A stretch of 38,927 bases of DNA from Desulfurococcales archaeon (GTDB taxonomy: Archaea; Thermoproteota; Thermoprotei_A; Sulfolobales; Acidilobaceae): NCBI GenBank assembly GCA_015523445.1, contig WAKG01000003.1:1-38927 (forward strand), read 5' to 3'. Every line of letters starts with the position of its first letter. Positions within the stretch are counted from its first letter, which is position 1. Below, in pieces: positions 9,354 through 16,584 of this stretch. The notes under the pieces were generated by a model. The model was not told the origin of the DNA and searched no databases. It worked only from the letters and a program-made list of their open reading frames with translations. The position numbers and the translations under genes were made by a program.

Positions 9354-10409
9354 TTATATTATTACTCCAGTATCCTTTGCAACCTTCTCTGCTGCATCCC
9401 TTGTTAGACCCTTCTCACCTAGTATCGTGTAGCGTTCTGGCCTTATCTTGGCTGCTAGGACTAGGGCTTCTATTACCTCCTCATCCTCCACTCCTATCTC
9501 TCTGGCCGTGGTTGGGGCTCCTGCCTCCTGCATGAGTCTTTTGATCCTCCTCCACTTCATCCCGTGTATGTATGACATCATTATGGTTCCTACACCTACT
9601 GCTTCTCCGTGCAGAGGCTTTCTCTTGGCTATAATGGATAGGGCATGGGCGAATAGATGTTCTGAGCCGCTGGCTGGCCTAGAGCTACCAGCTATACACA
9701 TCGCAACTCCACTGCTAACCAGAGCCTCTAGGAGGACCCTATATCCTTCTGTTGTGCCTAGCCCTATCTCCCGGGCGTATGATGCCACGTGCCTAGCACT
9801 CATAAGGGCTAGGCTAGCAGCGTATTCGCCATAGTACTCTCCCCGTAGCTTATGTGCTAGCCTCCAGTCCCGCACTGCAGTGAACTTTCCTATGAGATCT
9901 CCGAACCCAGCTATGTTATACCTTCGTGGCGCCTTCGAAATAACATCCACATCCAATATAATTATATCGGGGGGTTTAGCCCTCCTAGATATAGGCCTAT
10001 CGAACCCCTTGAGGCTGGCAAAGGGCGAGGTTATGCCGTCGTGGCTGGCCACCGTTGGCAGACTTATAAGACCGGCCCCCGCGTGGCTAGAGGCATATTT
10101 CGCTATATCTATAGACCGGCCCCCGCCTAGGCCCACAAGCGCCCTTACACCACTCTCTCGGGCCTGGCTGGCCACCTTCTCCGCTGTATCCACCGTAGCA
10201 TCGATAATTACTACACTCTCAACGCTGAACCCGGCCTCCTCGAGGGACTGCCTGACACGGGGATAGTATAGGCTATAGACCCTAGGCCCTGTGACCACCA
10301 GTATGGAGGATCCTCTTGCATATAGCTGTGAGGCGTAGCCTCCAACCTCTCCTATAACACCCCGGCCAACCACCACCTTACGTGGCAGGTCTATAACGTG
10401 CCTATCCAT
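9354..10409 (-). CDS. egsA: sn-Glycerol-1-phosphate dehydrogenase
   Basis: Makes sn-glycerol-1-phosphate from dihydroxyacetone phosphate with NAD(P)H, the step that fixes archaeal lipid stereochemistry. The nucleotide motif GLGGGRSIDIAKY and the metal ligands in GFGDLIGK, SGSEHLFAHAL and LHGEAVG are all present. The ORF track begins at ATG 10427. I prefer ATG 10409 (MDRHVIDLPRKVVVG), because a TATA-like element at 10439-10445 places transcription start near 10416, and this gives the usual length of about 350 aa. The other lipid gene in the window is the Tes-type enzyme at 25955-27775. Confidence 0.93.
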   Translation of the reverse strand: MDRHVIDLPRKVVVGRGVIGEVGGYASQLYARGSSILVVTGPRVYSLYYPRVRQSLEEAGFSVESVVIIDATVDTAEKVASQARESGVRALVGLGGGRSIDIAKYASSHAGAGLISLPTVASHDGITSPFASLKGFDRPISRRAKPPDIIILDVDVISKAPRRYNIAGFGDLIGKFTAVRDWRLAHKLRGEYYGEYAASLALMSARHVASYAREIGLGTTEGYRVLLEALVSSGVAMCIAGSSRPASGSEHLFAHALSIIAKRKPLHGEAVGVGTIMMSYIHGMKWRRIKRLMQEAGAPTTAREIGVEDEEVIEALVLAAKIRPERYTILGEKGLTRDAAEKVAKDTGVII

Positions 10410-10433
10410 CCCGCACGCTGCCCCCATGCAAGG

Positions 10434-10462
10434 GATAGTATATTACGATAAGCCTATAATGG
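10434..10462. promoter_or_regulatory. Shared divergent promoter of egsA and psmB
   Basis: TAGTATATTAC (10436-10446) gives a TATA-like core on both strands. It is 33 nt from the preferred egsA start (10409) and about 60 nt from the preferred psmB start (10504). The ORF track extends both genes through this element so that their ATG codons overlap on one CATG, which would leave no room for a promoter. That is the main reason for moving both starts. Confidence 0.5.
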
Positions 10463-10503
10463 CTTATAGGAGCCACTATCCCTGTTGGAGGGGTTTAAGA
10501 GGC

Positions 10504-11136
10504 ATGTATCCTGACTGGGGAGGACCTGGAGGCAAGGCTATAAAGGCAATCCATGGCACCACCACGGTAGGCCTGATAGCAGGAGACTACACTATACTAG
10601 CTGCAGATAAGAGGGCGACAGCTGGCATGCTGATAGCCAGTAGAACCGTGAAGAAGATAGTAAAGCTAACAGATTACTCTGCCATGACTGTCTCCGGCCT
10701 AGTGGCTGATGCCCAGGCCCTAGCAGAGCTAGTCAGGGAGGAGACTAGATTGTATGAGCTATCCAACGGGGTTAGGCTAAGCGTCAGGGGGATAGCAACC
10801 CTACTCTCAAACCTACTATTCTCATCCAAGTGGTTCCCTTACCTAGTCCAACTGATCGTCGGCGGCTACGACACTAGGCCTAGGCTCTACACTCTAGACC
10901 CTTATGGTAGCCTAACGGAGGAAGTCTACACAGCTACAGGCTCTGGATCTCCCGTGGCCTACGGGGTCCTAGAAGATAGTTACAGAGAGAACCTTAGCCT
11001 AGAGGACGCAGTCAAGGTTGCGGCTAGCGCTGTTAGATCAGCCATAAGGAGAGATGTTGCCACAGGAGACGGGGTTGATGTTGTGATCATAGGCAGAAAC
11101 GTGTACGAGGAAAGATTTATACCCTTTAAGGGGTGA
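10504..11136 (+). CDS. psmB: Proteasome beta subunit, catalytic
   Basis: Threonine peptidase of the 20S core. The processing site is AIHG|TTTVG; counting from that Thr as 1, Asp17 (AADKR) and Lys33 are both in place, so the subunit should be active. The ORF track starts at 10426 with a 44-residue propeptide. I favour ATG 10504, which lies 10 nt after GGAGGGG and downstream of the likely transcription start, leaving an 18-residue propeptide; ATG 10459 is another option. It is followed by aCPSF1, a neighbour pair also known in Methanocaldococcus (MJ1237-MJ1236). No alpha subunit is in the window. Confidence 0.94.
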   Translation: MYPDWGGPGGKAIKAIHGTTTVGLIAGDYTILAADKRATAGMLIASRTVKKIVKLTDYSAMTVSGLVADAQALAELVREETRLYELSNGVRLSVRGIATLLSNLLFSSKWFPYLVQLIVGGYDTRPRLYTLDPYGSLTEEVYTATGSGSPVAYGVLEDSYRENLSLEDAVKVAASAVRSAIRRDVATGDGVDVVIIGRNVYEERFIPFKG

Positions 11137-11238
11137 CTCCTAGCCTCCAGGATAGTAGTGTAGTGGGGGTAAAAGTCCTCGACCCCCGAAAGGGCCTAGG
11201 ATCCCTCCTAGAGGACGGGTAAAGTAGGTGACCCGGTA
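11137..11238 (+). other. Structured psmB-aCPSF1 spacer (two hairpins)
   Basis: The 102-bp spacer holds two good hairpins. One is GGGGGT (11165-11170) with ACCCCC (11182-11187) across an 11-nt loop. The other is CTAGGA (11196-11201) with TCCTAG (11206-11211) across a 4-nt loop. No box C/D or ACA signature or T-rich tract was found. It could be the aCPSF1 leader or an RNA-processing site between the two genes. Confidence 0.35.
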
Positions 11239-13254
11239 TTGGCGGCTCAGGAGGCTAGAAGGGTTCAAGCCACCCTCGACAGCAGGAAGAAGCTAGTCCT
11301 CGAGATCTATAGGGTCCTAGGTGGAGCCGATATAACTAGCATAGAATTCGAGGGCCCCGAGATAGCCGTCTATGTCAGGAATCCCCGGTATCTACTAGAG
11401 ATCGAGGATAAGATCAAGGAGCTAGCCAAGAAGATTAGGAAGAGGGTAGTGGTTAGGACAGACCCAAAATCAAGAAAGGGGAGAACGGAAACCACTAAAT
11501 ACATAGTGGAACACGCACCCAGTGAAGCTGGCATAGATACGGAGAGCCTACTATTCGATGAAGTTCTAGGAGAGGTAAGGGTCCTCGCAGACAAGCCAGG
11601 CCTACTACTAGGGAAAAACAGGACGTTCAGGAACCAGGTCCTAGCCGAGACAGGGTGGAGGCTAGAGGTTTATAGAAAGCCGCCGCTAAGAAGCCACACT
11701 CTCAACTCTATACTAAGCCATCTATTCAGGGCATCCGCTGAGAGAAAGAAGGCTCTAAGGGAGATAGGAGAGAGGATATTTAGAGACACGCTAGTGGGCA
11801 CTAAATACATTAGACTAATAGGTCTAGGCAGCTTCGGTGAGGTCGGCAGATCAGCTATACTACTCGATACAGGTGAGAGCAAAGTTCTTCTAGACGCAGG
11901 AGCGGCCCCCACAGGGTTTGGCCCCTCAGCGTTCCCCTACTTCATGGCCCCAGAATTCAGGATAGAAGAGCTGGATGCCGTTGTCATCAGCCACGCTCAC
12001 CTGGACCACGTTGGCATGCTGCCTCTACTCTACAAGTACGGCTTCCGTGGCCCTGTATACGCAACACCACCTACCAGGGACATAATGCTGCTGGTACTGA
12101 AGGATTATATAGAGCTGGCCAAGAGAGAGGGAGTAGAGCCTGTATATGAGCTGAGGGATATACAGACCATGCTAACTAGGACTATAGTGGTGAATTATAA
12201 CACTGTTACCGATGTCGCTCCAGATATAAAACTGACATTTACTAACGCTGGCCATATACTAGGTAGCTCCCTAGTACACCTCCATATAGGTCAGGGCCTC
12301 TTCAACGTCCTCTACACCGCGGATTTCAAGTACTACAGGATCAAGGGTGACACTAGCGTTAGGCTCCTGCCACCAGCTAACGACGAATTCCACAGGGTAG
12401 AAGCCATGATTATGGAGGCCACCTATGGCGCTACCGAGACTCAGCCTAGGCATGTAGCCGAGGAGGACCTAATAACGATGATCAATAAGGTCTACAAGAA
12501 CCGTGGTAAGATACTGATACCTGTCATGGCTGTAGGAAGAGGCCAGGAGATACTGGTTGTGATAAACAGAGCCTTGAAGGAAGGGAAGATCCCTGAGATA
12601 CCCATATACGTAGACGGCATGGTATACGAGGTTACAGCCATCTACACTGCATACCCAGAACTCCTAGCCAAGCCTATACGAGACCTTATACTATACCACG
12701 GAGAGAACCCGTTCCTCGGCCCAACCACAGTATACGTCAACGACCAACAGGGCAGAGATGAGGTTAAGTACAGTGAGGGTCCCGCAGTAATACTGGCAAC
12801 CAGCGGCATGATGACGGGTGGCCCCGTTATAGACTATTTCAAGCATCTAGCAGAGGATAGCAGGAACGTACTAGCCTTCGTAAGCTACCAGGCTCAAGGG
12901 ACTCTGGGCAGGCGCCTAATGGATGGTGAGAGAGAGATACAGATGGAGGAGGACAGCCACCTGAAGACGATAAAGGTTAACATGGAGGTAGTTAGAATAG
13001 AAGGCTTCACTGGCCACTCCACTAGGAGCGAGCTGCAAATGTACCTGAGGTACCTGAAGCCGAAGCCTAGGACTATACTACTCAACCACGGCGAGCCCCC
13101 AGCACTACTAAGTCTAGCCTCTGCAATAAAGACTAAGTGGAGCAGGATGGGCTTCGAGTCCCCCCCAGAGGTTATAGTCCCAGAGAACCTGGAGTCGATC
13201 AGAGTCTATCCAAGGAGTTACAAGCTACATGCTGGAGTGTCATATACTCCCTAA
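11239..13254 (+). CDS. aCPSF1: beta-CASP ribonuclease, archaeal transcription termination factor
   Basis: Member of the archaeal CPSF73-like family, known to cut RNA at U-rich 3' ends and terminate transcription across the genome. The order is two N-terminal KH-like domains (about 15-75 and 95-150), a metallo-beta-lactamase fold with SHAHLDHVG (252-257), GHILGSS and YTADF, an inserted beta-CASP domain (MEATYG), and the C-terminal FTGHSTRSEL and NHGEP motifs. All metal ligands appear present. The second KH has GKNR where a GxxG loop would be expected. TTG start with GGTGA about 8 nt upstream. The length of 671 aa is normal for the family. Confidence 0.94.
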   Translation: MAAQEARRVQATLDSRKKLVLEIYRVLGGADITSIEFEGPEIAVYVRNPRYLLEIEDKIKELAKKIRKRVVVRTDPKSRKGRTETTKYIVEHAPSEAGIDTESLLFDEVLGEVRVLADKPGLLLGKNRTFRNQVLAETGWRLEVYRKPPLRSHTLNSILSHLFRASAERKKALREIGERIFRDTLVGTKYIRLIGLGSFGEVGRSAILLDTGESKVLLDAGAAPTGFGPSAFPYFMAPEFRIEELDAVVISHAHLDHVGMLPLLYKYGFRGPVYATPPTRDIMLLVLKDYIELAKREGVEPVYELRDIQTMLTRTIVVNYNTVTDVAPDIKLTFTNAGHILGSSLVHLHIGQGLFNVLYTADFKYYRIKGDTSVRLLPPANDEFHRVEAMIMEATYGATETQPRHVAEEDLITMINKVYKNRGKILIPVMAVGRGQEILVVINRALKEGKIPEIPIYVDGMVYEVTAIYTAYPELLAKPIRDLILYHGENPFLGPTTVYVNDQQGRDEVKYSEGPAVILATSGMMTGGPVIDYFKHLAEDSRNVLAFVSYQAQGTLGRRLMDGEREIQMEEDSHLKTIKVNMEVVRIEGFTGHSTRSELQMYLRYLKPKPRTILLNHGEPPALLSLASAIKTKWSRMGFESPPEVIVPENLESIRVYPRSYKLHAGVSYTP

Positions 13255-13373
13255 ACTTTGAAGCTCTCTAGAATAGGAACAGTAGTATATGACGCATGTA
13301 AACACTATTACTTTTAGAATTTAGTTTAGATTTGGTAAGAGTTTGGTAAAGAATAGAGGCCCTAGGAGGGCCA
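13255..13373. terminator. Convergent 3' region with T-rich tract and hairpin
   Basis: This is the only sizeable spacer between convergent genes in the window (119 bp). On the plus strand TTACTTTTAGAATTTAG after aCPSF1 offers U-rich 3' ends. On the minus strand, directly after the zinc-ribbon stop, GGCCCT (13358-13363) pairs with AGGGCC (13367-13372), followed by TCTATTCTTTACC. Confidence 0.5.
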
Positions 13374-13631
13374 TTACCTTCTTCTCTTACGTTTGACTGG
13401 TATTGCCCTCTTGACTATAGTTCTTTTCTCGTCTGCTATCTTTAGTATTATTTCTGCGCTTCCATTAGACTCTATAGTTATTATCTCGTCTGTGATTTGC
13501 GTACCACATGCTGGGCATTTGTAGTATCTTATTAGCCTCCTGTGACCGTTGCTTGACTTCTCTGTTTCAAGTGTATATTCCATGGGTATCCTGCATCTAG
13601 GGCATAATACTACTTTTCCATTGCTCTCCAT
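13374..13631 (-). CDS. Small zinc-ribbon protein with basic tail
   Basis: An 85-residue protein with two CxxC knuckles (LCPRC near residue 9 and KCPAC near residue 39), which should hold one zinc ion. The C terminus is strongly basic (VKRAIPVKRKRRR), suggesting nucleic-acid binding. I do not recognise a named family. ATG start, with GGGAG just upstream and a TATTTAGA promoter element about 34 nt before it. Single gene on its strand. Confidence 0.75.
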   Translation of the reverse strand: MESNGKVVLCPRCRIPMEYTLETEKSSNGHRRLIRYYKCPACGTQITDEIITIESNGSAEIILKIADEKRTIVKRAIPVKRKRRR

Positions 13632-13759
13632 TACTCCCTACACCCCACTCCACTAGCTCTAAATACCTGCACTCTGAGGGTTGCCCCAGGCTATTCTGAG
13701 TGTTTCCGCCTGGCTGCCCGTAGTTTCCCCTACTTTCATGTATATCACTACTAACCTTG

Positions 13760-13848
13760 CCGGGCTTATAAGTGTCATAGCGCTAGCCTATTAGCCCTTA
13801 AATGCTGCCTCACGGGTCTGCGGACCTCTTAGAGGAGGTGTATGCGTG
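13760..13848 (+). promoter_or_regulatory. Promoter and ribosome site of ahcY
   Basis: CTTATAAG (13765-13772) and CCCTTAAAT (13795-13803) are two TATA-like elements ahead of ahcY. GGAGGTG at 13834-13840 is a strong Shine-Dalgarno site. It is only 1 nt from the ORF-track ATG (13842) but 7 nt from an in-frame GTG at 13848, so GTG 13848 may be the real start. Confidence 0.5.
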
Positions 13849-15092
13849 TGGAGGACTACAAGGTTAAGGATCTTAGCCTAGCTAGCGAGGGTAGGATTCA
13901 GCTTGACTGGGCTGAGATGCACATGCCCGTGCTGGTTCGGCTGAGGGAGTCTAGGCGTGGCGATAGGCCGCTAGAGGGACTCAGAGTTTCAGCTGTTCTT
14001 CACGTGACTAAGGAGACCGGAGTCCTCGTGAGGACCCTTAAGGTATGGGGGGCAGATGTGTACCTAGCCGCTAGTAACCCGCTATCCACGCAGGATAGCG
14101 TTGCTGCAGCACTTGTGGATGACGGTGTTCACGTCTATGCGTGGAGAGGTATGACTACTGAGGAGTACTTCCAGGCAATTAGGAGGGTTGCTGAGGCAAA
14201 GCCAGACCTTGTTATAGATGATGGCGGGGATCTTCATGTCCTACTTAACAGGGAGTTGAAGAGTATAGCTGGTAGCGTGATAGGTGGAGCTGAAGAGACA
14301 ACTACTGGAGTAATAAGGCTTAGAGCCTTGGAAAGGGGAGGTGAGCTTCTTTATCCTGTTATAGCTGTGAATAATGCTATGACTAAATTTATGTTCGATA
14401 ATAGATATGGAACTGGACAGAGTACCGTTGATGGCATATTGAGGGCTACAAACATTCTCCTGGCTGGAAAGGTGGCTGTAGTTGCAGGGTATGGATGGGT
14501 AGGCAGGGGTATAGCACTGAGACTACGGGGCATGGGGGCCCGGGTTATAGTGACTGAAGTTGACCCCATCAAGGCTCTGGAGGCCGTTATGGACGGCTTT
14601 GACGTCATGCCTATGATCGATGCCGCCAGAATAGGAGACATCTTCGTAACCGCTACAGGAAATAGAGATGTAATTAGGAGGGAGCACATGGATGTGATGA
14701 AGGATGGTGCGATTTTGGCAAACTCAGGCCACTTCAACGTAGAGATAAATATAGATGACCTAGAGTCCATGGCCGAGTCGAAGAGGGTTATACGAGGCAA
14801 CGTGACAGAGTACAGGCTGAGAAATGGCAAGAGGCTATATCTCCTAGCAGAGGGTAGGCTAGTCAACCTCGTAGCTGCTGAGGGCCATCCCAGCGAGGTT
14901 ATGGACATGAGCTTCTCAAACCAGGCGTTAGCCCTGCTATACCTACTAGAGAACAGGGGCAAGCTAGAACCCAAGGTCTACGAGGTGCCTAGGAGCCAGG
15001 ATGAGGAGGTTGCACGTCTAAAGCTAGAATCGATGGGTATCAGGATCGATGAGTTAACAGAGGAGCAGAGGAGGTACCTGAGCCAGGCCTAG
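13842..15092 (+). CDS. ahcY: S-adenosyl-L-homocysteine hydrolase
   Basis: Splits S-adenosylhomocysteine to adenosine and homocysteine, removing the inhibitor left by methyltransferases, two of which are encoded in this window. Visible family blocks are [20 protein letters not shown], the NAD-binding [10 protein letters not shown] and NSGHFNVEI. The length of 416 aa matches the shorter archaeal form. The start is ATG 13842 or, better spaced to the Shine-Dalgarno site, GTG 13848 ([12 protein letters not shown]). The TAG stop shares CTAG with the stop of the convergent transporter gene. Confidence 0.96.
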   Translation: MRVEDYKVKDLSLASEGRIQLDWAEMHMPVLVRLRESRRGDRPLEGLRVSAVLHVTKETGVLVRTLKVWGADVYLAASNPLSTQDSVAAALVDDGVHVYAWRGMTTEEYFQAIRRVAEAKPDLVIDDGGDLHVLLNRELKSIAGSVIGGAEETTTGVIRLRALERGGELLYPVIAVNNAMTKFMFDNRYGTGQSTVDGILRATNILLAGKVAVVAGYGWVGRGIALRLRGMGARVIVTEVDPIKALEAVMDGFDVMPMIDAARIGDIFVTATGNRDVIRREHMDVMKDGAILANSGHFNVEINIDDLESMAESKRVIRGNVTEYRLRNGKRLYLLAEGRLVNLVAAEGHPSEVMDMSFSNQALALLYLLENRGKLEPKVYEVPRSQDEEVARLKLESMGIRIDELTEEQRRYLSQA

Positions 15093-15970
15093 TACCTGAT
15101 AGCGAATACTATTCCCAACACAGCCAGTCCAGCTGCTAAGGCATGTATCGGCCTCACCTTCTCACCACTCTCACCTGATAGTATAGATGCTAGGACCGCG
15201 GTATGGACCGGGAATAGGCTTATGAAGACCAGGGCTTCAACCACGGGCACTAAGCTCAATGCTGTATACCTAAAGAGCTGGGCCGAGGTGACTACTAGTC
15301 CTGAGAGTGCTGCAAGGAGCATGGCTCTTCTATGCAATTTACGTTGTTGGAAGGTACCCCTTATCATGACCAGCGGTATGGGTATGGCTGCGGTATAGGA
15401 GATAGCTGCTCCCAGGATGGGTGATCCACTAGCGGCCCCTGCATACCTGACTGCGACTGATGATATAGAGAAGATCATGGTAGCCGTCAGCCCAGCTGCT
15501 AAACCCTTCCTCCTGCTGACTCCTTGGAGCGGGGTTCCCGAGGGATTATCTGCGGCCAGGAATACTGCTAGTGCGACTAGCGTCGCTCCGGCTATTTTTC
15601 CTATAGTTAGATCCTCGCCTAAGAGTAGCCATGCTAGGAAACTACTGATTATAATCACAGGTGATACTATGACGGCTGCACTGCTTGCTCCTAGTCCTGT
15701 TATGGCTGTATAAAATAGGTATCTTGCGACGCCAAAGTGTACTACTCCTATCGCTGCGAAGACAAGTGCTGGGCCTGTAGGTGGTAGCTGCTCCCCGACA
15801 GCTAGCCCTATGAGCCATAGGTATGGAGCTCCCAGCAACAGGCTTATCAGGACCAGTATGCTCCTATCAACATGCTTAGAGGCCATCCTTGTCAGCACAT
15901 CGCTTAGTGCGAAGCTGAATCCAGATGCAAATGCCAGCAGGTACCCAAGCTCCACCCCTACTGCCCCCAT
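15089..15970 (-). CDS. EamA/DMT-family transporter
   Basis: About ten hydrophobic segments arranged as two repeats of five, the usual 10-helix EamA fold, with the typical [26 protein letters not shown] turn closing the first repeat. Substrate unknown. The ORF track starts at 16081, which overlaps the divergent YjbQ gene and adds a non-hydrophobic leader. ATG 15970 ([12 protein letters not shown]) is 24 nt from a strong TTATATAT box, fitting leaderless transcription, and gives 293 aa, the normal family length. Confidence 0.88.
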   Translation of the reverse strand: MGAVGVELGYLLAFASGFSFALSDVLTRMASKHVDRSILVLISLLLGAPYLWLIGLAVGEQLPPTGPALVFAAIGVVHFGVARYLFYTAITGLGASSAAVIVSPVIIISSFLAWLLLGEDLTIGKIAGATLVALAVFLAADNPSGTPLQGVSRRKGLAAGLTATMIFSISSVAVRYAGAASGSPILGAAISYTAAIPIPLVMIRGTFQQRKLHRRAMLLAALSGLVVTSAQLFRYTALSLVPVVEALVFISLFPVHTAVLASILSGESGEKVRPIHALAAGLAVLGIVFAIRY

Positions 15971-15989
15971 CCCTATACATCTAAATCCG

Positions 15990-15997
15990 ATATATAA
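15990..15997 (-). promoter_or_regulatory. TATA box of EamA transporter
   Basis: TTATATAT on the minus strand, centred 24 nt before ATG 15970. The spacing predicts a transcript starting at the A of the start codon. It lies inside the ORF-track version of the gene, which argues against that longer start. Confidence 0.65.
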
Positions 15998-16057
15998 CCG
16001 GTCGGGCCCTACCCTATAACCCCTTAAAGCATCCATATTATTCATGGTGGTGGAAGC

Positions 16058-16471
16058 ATGACTAGGATCGAATCTACTCACATTACTATACCTACCTCAT
16101 CAAGGTTCCAGCTAGTCGATGTTACCAGCATGATCCAGGATTGGGTCTCCTCTATTAACGCTGGAGACGGGATAGTACTTGTGTATAGCCCGCACACTAC
16201 AGCTGGGGTCATAGTGAATGAGGCCGAGCCAGGGCTTATGAAGGACATATTAGACCTACTACGAGAGGTAACAAGGCCTGAAGGGGGGTGGAGACACAAT
16301 AGAATTGACAATAATGCCCATGCACATCTAGCTCAGGTTCTGGTAGGTGATAGCAGGGTGATCCCGGTAGCTAGAGGCTCACTTATGCTCGGCACGTGGC
16401 AACGAGTTATGCTACTAGAGATGGATGGGCCTAGGCGTAGGAGGCTCAACTTAGTCTATATAGGCTCCTAA
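16058..16471 (+). CDS. YjbQ family protein (UPF0047)
   Basis: A 137-residue single-domain protein with the family signatures SPHTTAGVIVNE, NNAHAHL and the LGTWQ...EMDGPRRRR end. Relatives show weak thiamine-phosphate synthase activity when overproduced, but the true role is not settled. ATG start with GGTGG about 6 nt upstream and CTTAAAG (16022-16028) as a possible TATA element. A candidate C/D box RNA follows at 16489. Confidence 0.9.
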   Translation: MTRIESTHITIPTSSRFQLVDVTSMIQDWVSSINAGDGIVLVYSPHTTAGVIVNEAEPGLMKDILDLLREVTRPEGGWRHNRIDNNAHAHLAQVLVGDSRVIPVARGSLMLGTWQRVMLLEMDGPRRRRLNLVYIGS

Positions 16472-16488
16472 CACATAAGCCTTCCATT

Positions 16489-16562
16489 GGGATGACGACC
16501 ACCCCGAACAGGATCTGAGACCCCCTCATAGAGGGGATGATCTAGTGGCGGCTGTCTGACCC
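16489..16562 (+). ncRNA. Candidate C/D box guide RNA (possible 16S rRNA 530-loop guide)
   Basis: Between the YjbQ and XPD genes. In order: terminal stem GGG (16489-16491), box C ATGACGA (16492-16498), D' CTGA (16515-16518), an internal hairpin CCCCTC/GAGGGG, C' ATGATCT (16537-16543), a 12-nt guide, D CTGA (16556-16559), and CCC closing the terminal stem. The guide AGTGGCGGCTGT next to D can form ten contiguous pairs (one G-U) with the universal 16S sequence GCCAGCCGCCGC; the fifth-nucleotide rule would point to C522 (E. coli numbering). Weak points: box C has one change, C' two, and the C-D' spacer is 16 nt rather than about 12. Expression is unproven. Confidence 0.5.
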
Positions 16563-16584
16563 ATTAGATGAGAGGGGTATAGTA

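Noticed and set aside
14351-14974. 207-aa minus-strand ORF antisense to ahcY
   Set aside because: The opposite strand is a certain S-adenosylhomocysteinase; the translated protein is Ser/Thr/Pro-rich shadow sequence.
16058-16081. Overlap of the EamA and YjbQ ORFs
   Set aside because: Disappears when EamA starts at ATG 15970, which has a correctly spaced TATA box.
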